Assembly (NCBI GenBank): GCA_030432855.1
Contig: JAUILM010000178.1
Span: 1 to 9,280, forward strand
Source: Bacteroidia bacterium
GTDB lineage: Bacteria; Bacteroidota; Bacteroidia; Chitinophagales; Saprospiraceae
DNA length: 9,280 nt
Reading direction: 5' to 3'
Of the stretch, positions 1 through 7,525 are shown in pieces; positions within the stretch are counted from its first letter, which is position 1, and each line of letters begins with the position of its first letter. The translations under genes were made by a program, and so were the position numbers. The notes beneath the pieces are model-generated. The model was not told the DNA's origin, searched no databases, and saw nothing but the letters and a program-made list of their open reading frames with translations.

Positions 1-135
1 AATCCATACTCGAATGCCTTTCGCACCAATCCGGCCGTATTTTTTGCACCGAATTTTGAATTGTACAATTATATTGGCAGAATGGTAGCCAACAATGAAG
101 TAGTTTCCTACCGCAATAGCGTGACATGGCTTGTT
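1..135 (-). pseudogene. Remnant of a LuxR-type HTH regulator C-terminus
   Basis: On the minus strand, codons from 56 down to 3 read KFGAKNTAGLVRKAFEYG. This is very like the last helix of LuxR/NarL-type DNA-binding domains in Bacteroidota (pattern K-F/L-G-x-K-N-T-A-G-L-V-R-x-A-x-E-x-G), where the protein ends a few residues later. Just upstream, in the frame shifted by one base, codons from about 120 to 55 read AIAVGNYFIVGYHSANII, resembling the preceding recognition helix (E-I-A ... V-x-Y-H-R-x-N-I). Its expected middle (about three residues) is missing. The two pieces join only through a frameshift near 54-57, and the C-terminal frame has a stop at 69-71. No receiver domain or further homologous sequence is seen to the right, so this looks like a decayed, truncated gene whose last codons lie outside the window. 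The plus-strand frame open over 1-255 is then probably an antisense shadow. The family match is from memory of the motif, not from a search. Confidence 0.5.
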
Positions 136-324
136 CCTAGATCGTGGCATGAGTTAATCCCTATAACACACCTCGGGAGTGTTCTGAACTTATTCTTCTT
201 TTCCGACGTCAATAAGAAGTCGTGTAGAATGTGTAGAATTAAAATTTTTCTGTAGCTTAATTTTTCATATACACTGGAGTACTTATAATCCACTATCTTT
301 ACAAACCAAAACTTCTACTTTATT

Positions 325-1827
325 TTGGCGAGATTCCTTAAACTTATTGCTATGTCTGCGCTTTTGTCTTGCGGAAGCGAAGATGTATACCTGGGTGATA
401 TATATGATGGACAGACCATCTTGCCGCCGGCTGATGTGGATGTATCAGACCTAGCTTTTGCCGAATTGTCTCTTGAGAATGCAGATGTGATTGCACAAGA
501 GATCGGTCGCTTCGATAGTCCAGATGAGCGAACGCGAATGATCGAATGGTCACAAGCTGCACAGCAGGAAATCATGCAATCCGTGGGCATGCAACGGGAA
601 AACAAAAGATTAACCTTCATCTGCGAATATCTTGACTTTTTCGATTTCGATTACATTGAATATTATCAAAATAGTAGATCGGAGCGTGAGTATGTACTAG
701 GATTGTCTCAGAATGAAACAAGAGACTTCTATAAGCTGGTACATAGGCCATACTTGGAGAACACATTCGAGAGGTTTTTCCTGGTTAGGCCTAGTGATAT
801 GCGTCTCTCATCTAGTGATGAAGTTAAAGCTCACAAATTTTTGCTAGCCAATTGCCCTAAGTACAATACCTTGATGACTCTTATTCAAGTAAATCCCTTA
901 AGACTCATTCAAGGTAAGGTGTCGGATACCATGGATGTTTCGATTGCAAGGGAATTCATCGATCGAGCAAAATTTGCTATTGCCATACTAGAGGAAGGCG
1001 AGAAAGCAAAGTTCTTTGCAGATGCTGTGTGTCAAGTTATTTCCCGCAAACCGAAAAAACCATACAGTGAATCTCAGCTTACCAACCCCTCCTACCAGTA
1101 TAAAATTCAGTTTAACGAGCTAGAGACTCAAATTTTCGATGTTTTCGCAAAGGACCTCGGTATTGCGAAAACAAATAGAGAGAAGAGAATCTTCCGCAAA
1201 AGGCTTAGTGAAATATGTCCATATTATGAAGAATGGGTAACTATCAGAAGGGAAGAAGATTATATAGAGGCTAAGCTTGCCTATGCCTTTTTCTCAGATG
1301 AGAATGCTATGCTTCTCGATAACCTAGACCACTCGTATAAGGTTCCTGACCACCCCTTTGACAGTATAAAAGGCTTATCCAGTCACATGAATGCTATGTC
1401 CTTACGGGCACATGAAACAAAGTCCAAGTGGATTGACAGGACTTTTACCGAGGAGGAGTGCATTGACATTCTATCATCACAGACTTGCCAAGTCCTTGAC
1501 GAGATTGATCTGACCTTTATTACTGATCGTCGTTATGCCACCTGGCAGTACTTATCGGAATACAACTATACTATGGGAGTGGAGTCGAAAAAAGATCTGG
1601 ATTTCATCATCTATCATCAAATGTGCTCCTTGTATAATGAAATACTCAACGACGGCAAAATTGTCTATTTTAATAAGGGCCGGAAATACAGCTCTACACA
1701 GCATCCAATGCTTCTAGGATCATACAATGAATCTGTTAGAAATAAATGCGGCTCGAAAAAGGCGGAGTATTTGGAAGCCCTGCAAAGTGGACCATTCTTT
1801 ATTAATGAGGAATTATTCAACTTCTAA
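325..1827 (+). CDS. Putative surface lipoprotein of unknown function, with three Cys-containing segments
   Basis: A 500-residue protein I cannot assign to a family. The N-terminus (K6 then a hydrophobic stretch, A-L-L-S-C at 12-16) is a short lipoprotein signal with Cys16 as the likely lipidated residue. The following G-S-E-D resembles the acidic signal that sends Bacteroidota lipoproteins to the outer face of the outer membrane. The TTG at 325 was chosen because the next in-frame ATG (352) leaves only six residues before Cys16, too few for a signal peptide. There is no Shine-Dalgarno sequence. The rest is rich in Tyr, Phe and acidic residues and looks mostly helical. Three segments each carry a Cys pair: C100/C177, C236/C298 and C388/C434. 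The second Cys of each sits in a similar setting (CPKYNTLM, CPYYEEWV, CSLYNEIL), which suggests a degenerate repeat of about 120-150 residues. It converges on the 930-residue gene. No enzyme motif is visible. Confidence 0.85.
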   Translation: MARFLKLIAMSALLSCGSEDVYLGDIYDGQTILPPADVDVSDLAFAELSLENADVIAQEIGRFDSPDERTRMIEWSQAAQQEIMQSVGMQRENKRLTFICEYLDFFDFDYIEYYQNSRSEREYVLGLSQNETRDFYKLVHRPYLENTFERFFLVRPSDMRLSSSDEVKAHKFLLANCPKYNTLMTLIQVNPLRLIQGKVSDTMDVSIAREFIDRAKFAIAILEEGEKAKFFADAVCQVISRKPKKPYSESQLTNPSYQYKIQFNELETQIFDVFAKDLGIAKTNREKRIFRKRLSEICPYYEEWVTIRREEDYIEAKLAYAFFSDENAMLLDNLDHSYKVPDHPFDSIKGLSSHMNAMSLRAHETKSKWIDRTFTEEECIDILSSQTCQVLDEIDLTFITDRRYATWQYLSEYNYTMGVESKKDLDFIIYHQMCSLYNEILNDGKIVYFNKGRKYSSTQHPMLLGSYNESVRNKCGSKKAEYLEALQSGPFFINEELFNF

Positions 1828-1855
1828 ATTGACTTATTAATAAACATGATTCAAA

Positions 1856-2017
1856 CTAGAGTACAGTCATCTTAGAAATCACTACTTCAGCATTATACCC
1901 AAACTTAATACCCTTGCCTTTGCTTACCAACACATGATTTATTCGTTTAGTAGATGGTGTAGCCTTCCCCAAAAGAAACTGCTAGTTTGATTTCGGATCG
2001 TACATCCGCATTTTCTA
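1856..2017 (-). pseudogene. Possible frame-broken C-terminal gene remnant
   Basis: The spacer between the two convergent genes contains protein-like minus-strand reading in two adjacent frames. One frame, from about 2015 down to the TAA at about 1950, reads ENADVRSEIKLAVSFGEGY. Another, from 1981 to the TAG at 1856-1858, ends KGIKFGYNAEVVISKMTVL. Losing or gaining one base near 1950 would join them into one chain of roughly 45-50 residues ending at 1856. Neither has a credible start or an intact upstream part, since the complete 930-residue gene lies immediately upstream on the same strand. The tail is faintly reminiscent of an insertion-sequence transposase core (K-G-K ... F-G-x-x), but this is too weak to name a family. 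The antisense frame is also open, so the coding claim rests only on composition. Confidence 0.27.
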
Positions 2018-2019
2018 TT

Positions 2020-4812
2020 CTAATTAAATGAGATCTTGATGTCATCAATTTCAATAATTGATTTTTCTTTTAAACCATTCACTCCAATTTCGATCGTGAC
2101 AACTTTGCCACGATATGAAATTGGTAAGGGAATGCTAATTTGTTGTGTACCGCCTCTTGATAACTCAAATTTAACTCGATGATTCTTTGATTCACCTGTG
2201 GTTGCGACAGAAATAACCGCTTCTAACTCTACAGGAGGACCACTACTTTGTTGCCCCGACAGTCTGTACGATAAGGAAATGCTTCTAGCCAGACGTGAAA
2301 GGTTGAATCTATCATGTCTAATGCGTAAGTCTCCTCCACGGGCTGATAAGCCCCAGAATGGTCCTTCATCCGCCATGTAATTGTCAGAATTTGCAGTCCA
2401 ACTACCACCATGGTGTTGCCAATAGGGCACACTTTCGGGTGTAATAGCCATCGCTCTATGAACCATGTCAAAAGAACCGTTGTGAAAAAGCTCGTAGTCT
2501 GCTCTTATCCTCCTTCCAGACAGATCAGGCTTTCTTTGGTTTCGACCACCATTTAGTCGGGACAGACAATAGCCTCCCCTCAAATCTTTCGAATCTACCG
2601 AACGATAACCAGTCCGTGATTCCTGAATTGATTTAATGTAGGCATCGGGTATACTTATGAAATTGGTGTCTTGCAGCGCATTATGAAGGACTGGTTTACT
2701 CCTGTATGATTTCCATTCGAAACTGCTTGTTCCAGGTATTTCAGGTGAATCAAAATTCGAATTATAGTATTTCTCAAAAAACAGGGCAGCGTGAGCTGAA
2801 ATCTTCAATGCATATGCAAATGCTTTCGCGTGTCGCACTGGAACAAGTTCAACCAAATCACTTAACCCGTTTAGGATATCAAATAGGTCGCTCTCGCTCG
2901 TGGCATCATCCACTCGGAGCTGTGTTTTAATCAACTTGTCCTTTAGGAGTATAAGACTCGGAAGGTCGGCATCGGATACAGTCCCAATCATGATATCGTT
3001 CAGAGATGCGATCAACATATCTAAGACTGCATTAACAAAAACACGACTTGTCTCTTGGGAGAATTGTTTTCCATTTGTTTGCCAATATGAGTCATAAAAT
3101 ATTCCTAGACTGCGACCATTTGGAGAATGATTCCACGGGATTACGCTATTCAACGTATTGGGAAACTGTTCCCGTTCAAGTTTTGAATGGGTCACCTGAT
3201 CTCCCTTGAGACCAATAGGCCCAAGATTGGTCACTTGGTCAATCGAAAATTTATTTTCTGGATAACGCTGGACAAATTTTTCAACAACAAGAGAATTGAC
3301 TGCACAGCCTCTGCCGTGACCGATAAAATGCATGTTTTCTAAGCCAATTTTACCTTTGTTTTGCAAGGCAAGTGACAGGTATAGTGCTTCGGCAGCCGCA
3401 GCTGTTATTCCTTTCCCATCCAATAGACTTTCTTGAGACCAATCAAATACCACAATGTCCTCCCGATCTCCAATAGGCTTACCATTCGATATATCTGCAA
3501 ATAACCTCAGATCACCAGATTCTGGATCGTACCGATAGATTTTTCCACGTCCTGCCTTGCGAACTATCTCAATCGCCATCTTTTCGGTCCATTGGAGATA
3601 AATCGGATCACGAGGGCCCAAGGAGATGCCGTGTGTGATTATAGTCGTACCGTATGTAGTTAGATCTTCTTGAGCCGAGGAACCAGCACCACAGCCGCAC
3701 GAAATGCTAAGGCGAGTTCTAACAATTTTACCTTTACTAGCTACATAGAGCCTACCTGATGTGTCTATTTTATCTCCTAGAGGATAAGATAAATCAGCAA
3801 ATTCTTCGACCTTTTCCCAAATGCTCTGATCGAATATATCATAGGCTCCTGGGTTTAGCTTTATATCAACACTATTTATATCATTTTCGTGACACGCGTT
3901 GTAATACCTTAGCGTTCTGTTTTCATCATACTGTGACGAGAGTGAGTAAGGAAATTCCTTCCATGAGCTTCCCTGATTACTAGAAACAAATATATCGAGG
4001 CTACCAAATTTGCTGTATGTCCGATACTTTTCGTTTAGAGTATTACCTGCTCCTCTTTCATAGTAAATCAGGCCATCTGTGCCCTCCTTTACAATTGTAT
4101 CTTGAGATTCCTCAGTTGTAATCCAAGTTTTGGCAACTTCATCCCACTGGGAAGTCCTAGTCATGTATCTATCGGATCTAAGGGTATTGTTGCGATAACC
4201 ATTACCACCCCATGTGAAGTATACCTTGCCACATTTGATGTAAAGATCTTCATCTACCAAATCAGTTAAGATCTTCCACGTCCTACCATTGTCAGATGAC
4301 TCAATGATAAACTTACCACTGCGCCTCGTGTCAACTCTTATGAATAGTTTTTCTTTGTGACTAAAAATCTTGTCGAAGGAAGCTACAGGGTTTTCAATTT
4401 GAATGATGGTGTCACTCAATTGTCCTTCAATCAGACCACCCTCCAAAGACAACTGCCTTACTGACTCTGTCATGTCCTGCCAAGAACTTCCTCCATCTGG
4501 AGAATACAGTAGAACTTTTTTGCTTATGCCACTGCTCTTGTATACGTACTGATTCGTAATCGCCCATAGATCTCCATCATGAGTGACAGTGACATCTCTG
4601 AAAGGGGCTTCAGGTTGGTAATAGTCGTCGGTAATGGGAACAGAGGACACTTCTTCCCAGGCATCATGAGTTCTTTGACCTTTCAAGTAGATCGTAGTGA
4701 TTGACATTAGTCCTATTGACATTAGACAACACCTACAGAAACTAATGCCGAGCAGTAGCCAAATGAAGTCAAGCATCAGACAAATCAGTTTGTTAGAATG
4801 GAACAGCGTCAA
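2020..4812 (-). CDS. Exported Asp-box propeller / degenerate alpha-beta hydrolase / jelly-roll protein
   Basis: A 930-residue multi-domain protein. Residues 9-41 are strongly hydrophobic (signal peptide or anchor). Residues about 50-368 form a beta-propeller-like part with Asp-boxes SPDGGSSW (104-111), SSDNGRTW (172-179) and a variant SSNQGSSW (277-284), as in sialidase/BNR and Vps10-type repeats. A C-G-C-G linker (372-375) leads to an alpha/beta-hydrolase domain of lipase type: TIITHG (390-395), VVFDWSQES (454-462) and FIGHGRG (496-502). The elbow lacks the usual Ser (Gly500), and the L-D-P carrying the acid in related proteins reads L-G-P (530-532), so it is probably not a working hydrolase. 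Residues about 588-685 look helical. Residues about 770-930 resemble a jelly-roll carbohydrate-binding module (FHNGSFD, PYWQHHGGSW, terminal IIEIDDIKISF). The start is uncertain: TTG at 4812 keeps Lys8 ahead of the hydrophobic stretch, but the ATG at codon 13 (4776) is a good alternative. It lies 65 bp after the OmpA-like gene, so probably in the same operon. Confidence 0.85.
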   Translation of the reverse strand: MTLFHSNKLICLMLDFIWLLLGISFCRCCLMSIGLMSITTIYLKGQRTHDAWEEVSSVPITDDYYQPEAPFRDVTVTHDGDLWAITNQYVYKSSGISKKVLLYSPDGGSSWQDMTESVRQLSLEGGLIEGQLSDTIIQIENPVASFDKIFSHKEKLFIRVDTRRSGKFIIESSDNGRTWKILTDLVDEDLYIKCGKVYFTWGGNGYRNNTLRSDRYMTRTSQWDEVAKTWITTEESQDTIVKEGTDGLIYYERGAGNTLNEKYRTYSKFGSLDIFVSSNQGSSWKEFPYSLSSQYDENRTLRYYNACHENDINSVDIKLNPGAYDIFDQSIWEKVEEFADLSYPLGDKIDTSGRLYVASKGKIVRTRLSISCGCGAGSSAQEDLTTYGTTIITHGISLGPRDPIYLQWTEKMAIEIVRKAGRGKIYRYDPESGDLRLFADISNGKPIGDREDIVVFDWSQESLLDGKGITAAAAEALYLSLALQNKGKIGLENMHFIGHGRGCAVNSLVVEKFVQRYPENKFSIDQVTNLGPIGLKGDQVTHSKLEREQFPNTLNSVIPWNHSPNGRSLGIFYDSYWQTNGKQFSQETSRVFVNAVLDMLIASLNDIMIGTVSDADLPSLILLKDKLIKTQLRVDDATSESDLFDILNGLSDLVELVPVRHAKAFAYALKISAHAALFFEKYYNSNFDSPEIPGTSSFEWKSYRSKPVLHNALQDTNFISIPDAYIKSIQESRTGYRSVDSKDLRGGYCLSRLNGGRNQRKPDLSGRRIRADYELFHNGSFDMVHRAMAITPESVPYWQHHGGSWTANSDNYMADEGPFWGLSARGGDLRIRHDRFNLSRLARSISLSYRLSGQQSSGPPVELEAVISVATTGESKNHRVKFELSRGGTQQISIPLPISYRGKVVTIEIGVNGLKEKSIIEIDDIKISFN

Positions 4813-4877
4813 TTGTTCAGACTCTCAAGGATTAATCAGTAGACGGGTAAGGCAAAGTAAAGTGCAAAGTATTGCTA

Positions 4878-6686
4878 TCATTCGTCATTATCTAGAACCC
4901 TTATCTCTACCCGCCGATTTTCTCTTCGTCCCTCTTCCGTGTCATTACTCCGTATGAACTCTTGTTCCCCCTTTCCTATACTGCTTATTCGGGATGGTGA
5001 AATGGATTTGCCAAGGAGGTAGTACTTTACTGCATCCGCTCTCTTCTGGGAGAGGACAACATTCGAGATGTCATCCCCAACGTTATCAGTATGCCCTGAT
5101 ATCTCAACATTGAGAGTGGAATTATTGCTCAGCAGTTCGTGCAGTTCGTCAAGATGAGGAAAAGAACTATCTAGCAATTTATCACTTGCTGTTGCAAAAT
5201 AGATGTTCTCTAAAATTACTTTGACACCTACTACATCTTCGTTGTTCCTAACCCTAGTCGTAAAATCCGAGTAATCAACATAGTTGGATGATCCCCCAGA
5301 GAGGTTTTCTCTCTGGGGAAAGGTCTGGGAATCACTCTTCGTACCTCCAGAATCCTCCTTGAGTATTGAGATATGTTCCCAAGTCAATTGGTATTCGTCG
5401 AATTGTACACTTACCCTTCTAATCTGGGATGAATTGGGGTTTATACCTTTGATTATCAGGTCAAAATCTAGCTTGTCTCCAGCACTTATGGATTTATCAG
5501 GAGGCCTGTGTGTGTGTAATGCATGTGGACCATCCCCTGATCCAAATGAGACCGCTTCCACATCATATGGATTTCCTAGGTCATCATATGCTATCCCAGA
5601 TCTAACTTTCAATTCATACGAGCTTTCGGACTGGTTATAGATTGAGTATCGCAGACGGGTCGAACCATTGCTCTGAATCACATTTTGAAGCTCGTAGGAC
5701 TGTAAACCAACATTTCGTCTATTTGGGTTGCTGCCATCATCAACGGAAGGAAACTCTAGATCATGATATGTGAGTGAGAAGTCAAAATAATCCTGATGAT
5801 CCGTGATACTACCTGATCTAAAAACCATAGAACCCCTGACAAACTTGGTAGCCTCATTCTTGATTCTTCTGAAAACAACCCTTGCATTTACGGGAATGCC
5901 ATAGGGTATTGTAGCACTAATTTGGGATGAAGAATTACAATGGCGACATTTCCCTTCTGCTGTCTGAGGATCAACTGACTTAATAGCATAAATGTTATTT
6001 CGGCATGATGCCATTAGACATACTTCGCTTGCATTGATCAGCTCGCCGATGTCATCGTACATATATATGTCTTGTCCAGTAGTTACTAACAATCTGTCAT
6101 TGTTTGACAGGTTTGTGATTTTATAGTCCAATGCCAGCATTCCTTCGGCCTTTGTGATGTTGACAACTTCGAATTTGAAGTTGCCCACTATCTGAGCCTT
6201 TTGGAAGCCTGGAGATTCACTCGTTCCATAGGTCGCAGTAGTGCCTCCAGTCGTAGCAACTACCGATCTTTCTTTGACTCTAACTTGTTTCTGAGCACCG
6301 CTAAATTTCGCGGATCGACTTAGGTCCTTTTTCCCCTCTGAAGTAGACCTGATCGCAATTCCAGGTACCTCTAGTGTGCTTGAGATCCGTAGGTAGTATT
6401 CTCCTCCTCTCTCTATGTCAATTGTAACCTTTTTATGCAACAAAGCATCAATATCATTCTTGACCAGAAATTCATACTCGCCAGGAGCGCATACGGTTGC
6501 CTTGAATCGATCACCAGATCTAACGTAGGCAATTCGCTCGCCATCCTGCAGTAACAACACCGGACTTTCACTTCCAAGGAGTGTGTTCATCCGGTAGAAG
6601 TAGACATCCGAACACTGTGCAATTAGAGTAGAATTATCAGAAGCGCCGATGAGAACAAGCAAGAGAATCAAAAAGGTTCTTAGCAT
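4878..6686 (-). CDS. Exported OmpA-family protein with DUF2846-like and paired beta-sandwich modules
   Basis: A 602-residue protein with an ATG start and a signal peptide (MLRTFLILLLVLIGA, probably cut near I-A-Q at 22-24). Residues 25-102 (YFYR, LLQDG, YVRSGDRFKATVCAPGEYEF, GEYYLRIS) resemble DUF2846-type domains of envelope proteins. Two related modules follow, about 165-311 and 326-442. Each opens with a strand pair and a Y-D-D-[IL]-G turn (210-214 and 367-371) and ends in a strand-rich stretch. A Ser/Gly-rich linker (about 444-468) leads to a C-terminal OmpA-like domain (about 486-598) with GHTDNVG (531-537), L-S-Q-K-R-A (545-550) and EEGRRENRRVE (584-594). Asp534 and Arg549 are the residues expected to hold the diaminopimelate of peptidoglycan, so the protein is probably anchored to the cell wall from the periplasmic side. 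No beta-barrel is apparent. Module 1 alone carries four Cys (223, 228, 247, 250). It is probably the first gene of a two-gene operon. Confidence 0.92.
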   Translation of the reverse strand: MLRTFLILLLVLIGASDNSTLIAQCSDVYFYRMNTLLGSESPVLLLQDGERIAYVRSGDRFKATVCAPGEYEFLVKNDIDALLHKKVTIDIERGGEYYLRISSTLEVPGIAIRSTSEGKKDLSRSAKFSGAQKQVRVKERSVVATTGGTTATYGTSESPGFQKAQIVGNFKFEVVNITKAEGMLALDYKITNLSNNDRLLVTTGQDIYMYDDIGELINASEVCLMASCRNNIYAIKSVDPQTAEGKCRHCNSSSQISATIPYGIPVNARVVFRRIKNEATKFVRGSMVFRSGSITDHQDYFDFSLTYHDLEFPSVDDGSNPNRRNVGLQSYELQNVIQSNGSTRLRYSIYNQSESSYELKVRSGIAYDDLGNPYDVEAVSFGSGDGPHALHTHRPPDKSISAGDKLDFDLIIKGINPNSSQIRRVSVQFDEYQLTWEHISILKEDSGGTKSDSQTFPQRENLSGGSSNYVDYSDFTTRVRNNEDVVGVKVILENIYFATASDKLLDSSFPHLDELHELLSNNSTLNVEISGHTDNVGDDISNVVLSQKRADAVKYYLLGKSISPSRISSIGKGEQEFIRSNDTEEGRRENRRVEIRVLDNDE

Positions 6687-7114
6687 GGTTGAAGTATTGA
6701 GTGCATGGTTCTTAAAAGAAGTTATAGCTGAGAAATCAAGGTAACAATCTCCAGCTACCTATCAAAATAGCGAGAATCTAATTTACACCATTTGACGAAG
6801 GATTGAAGGGGTGGTCATTTCATTTCTGACCAGTTTCTTGATCCCGGAGAAAGTAGGTGTGATCAGTCTGAACATGAGTTTATGATTCTTATCAGCCGGG
6901 ATAGTGAGAGCTCTGGACCGTCATACTCACGGTGATATAGTGGCTCCAGGTTCGCGATTCCTTGGATAAGGAGAGTGCCAATGACGGAAAAACTAAGTGT
7001 AAAAGCAGGAGGAACAAGTTCTGATTGATCCTGCTGCGAGAAACACATTAAAGATGGCACCTGAACCCCATGTGGTATCACATTTTCAGAGATCCCTTAT
7101 AAATTATAAAGTAG

Positions 7115-7154
7115 GAGTCCCTTTAGAGACTCTCAAAGGTTAACTGGCGTTAAC
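7115..7154. repeat. Overlapping short inverted repeats and a GTTAAC pair
   Basis: GAGTC (7115-7119) pairs with GACTC (7128-7132). The next bases, CCTTT (7120-7124), pair with AAAGG (7135-7139). The two hairpins overlap and exclude each other, and the connecting loops seem too short for both to form as a pseudoknot. Directly after come two copies of the palindrome GTTAAC (7139-7144 and 7149-7154) four bases apart. This could be a small regulatory or protein-binding site, but repeats this short also arise by chance in AT-rich DNA. Confidence 0.25.
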
Positions 7155-7403
7155 GATCTTCATATAAACGTTAGAAGTTATACTCCTAACTTGGCCCTAT
7201 TAAAACTCTATATTTCATACGCCAATATAAATCTATACTAATTATAACTGGTTATCAATGGAGTCGGTAATCAATTTGAGGTCATTTCCCGACCTATCAG
7301 TCGTAAGACATCCATCTCGCGATTACTTATGCGGAGATGGTCTGGTCTGCGTCTTATTCTGAAGAGCATAGCACTGTCACTGGATGCATACATGATTGAT
7401 GTT

Positions 7404-7445
7404 TTTTGAAATTCATTTATCTCTTAATAGAGATCTATTTCAAAA
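7404..7445. repeat. Nested inverted repeat 3' of the DUF3179 gene
   Basis: The outer arms TTTTGAAAT (7404-7412) and ATTTCAAAA (7437-7445) are perfect 9-bp complements. The inner arms ATCTCT (7419-7424) and AGAGAT (7429-7434) enclose TAAT. The spacers between inner and outer arms are unequal (six and two bases), so the RNA would be a hairpin with an internal loop. It lies about 80 bases beyond the DUF3179 stop codon. A transcription terminator is the natural guess, but the stem is AT-rich and no U-run follows it on the minus strand, so the role is open. A binding site for a dimeric protein is another option. Confidence 0.45.
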
Positions 7446-7525
7446 CATTACCGTTCAATCGATCTTTTGTCAATACTTTGTTAATTAGTGCTTTTAGCCC
7501 TGAAGAACGTTACCCTTTATAAATG

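Larger units (their letters stand above)
6687..7525. other. Intergenic region without an intact gene
   Basis: About 840 bp upstream of the OmpA-like gene and downstream of the DUF3179 gene. The OmpA-like gene's promoter should be here, but I see no convincing match to the Bacteroidota TTG / TAnnTTTG pair. In 6783-7082 several short minus-strand frames look protein-like but are broken by stops. One covers 6783-6911 and includes MFRLITPTFSGIKKLVRNE; another, at about 6995-7082, includes TWGSGAIFNVFLAAGSIR in the same frame. This may be a decayed gene, but the GTG-initiated frame at 6863-7081 does not look real. From 7085 to 7500 the sequence is AT-rich with stops in all frames and several small inverted repeats, for example CCATCTC/GAGATGG at 7312-7318/7334-7340. 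No tRNA or known riboswitch motif is seen. Confidence 0.6.

Noticed and set aside
59..70. Perfect 12-bp palindrome AATTGTACAATT as an operator
   Set aside because: It lies inside the regulator remnant, is AT-rich and short, and has no second copy nearby.
1..255. Plus-strand frame open from the left edge to a TAG at 253-255 (84 codons), as the end of a gene
   Set aside because: The opposite strand of its first part encodes a recognisable LuxR-type helix, and the last 30 codons look like translated AT-rich spacer, so it is probably an antisense shadow.
256..324. Bacteroidota promoter for the lipoprotein gene (TATCTTTA near 294)
   Set aside because: The -7 box is imperfect and no TTG element lies at the expected distance upstream.
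1834..1843. TTATTAATAA palindrome as terminator of the lipoprotein gene
   Set aside because: No GC stem or U-run, so it cannot form a stable terminator hairpin.
6980..7027. Small plus-strand frame MTEKLSVKAGGTSSD with a purine-rich AAGGAGAG upstream
   Set aside because: Only 15 codons; the Shine-Dalgarno-like match is not meaningful in this phylum and nothing else supports it.
6863..7081. 72-codon minus-strand frame starting with GTG as a small protein gene
   Set aside because: No ribosome-binding site, no recognisable domain, and equally protein-like stretches occur in the other frames of the same DNA.
7115..7139. H-type pseudoknot from the two overlapping stems
   Set aside because: The connecting loops would be 0 and 2 bases, too short to cross the stems; alternative hairpins are the more realistic reading.
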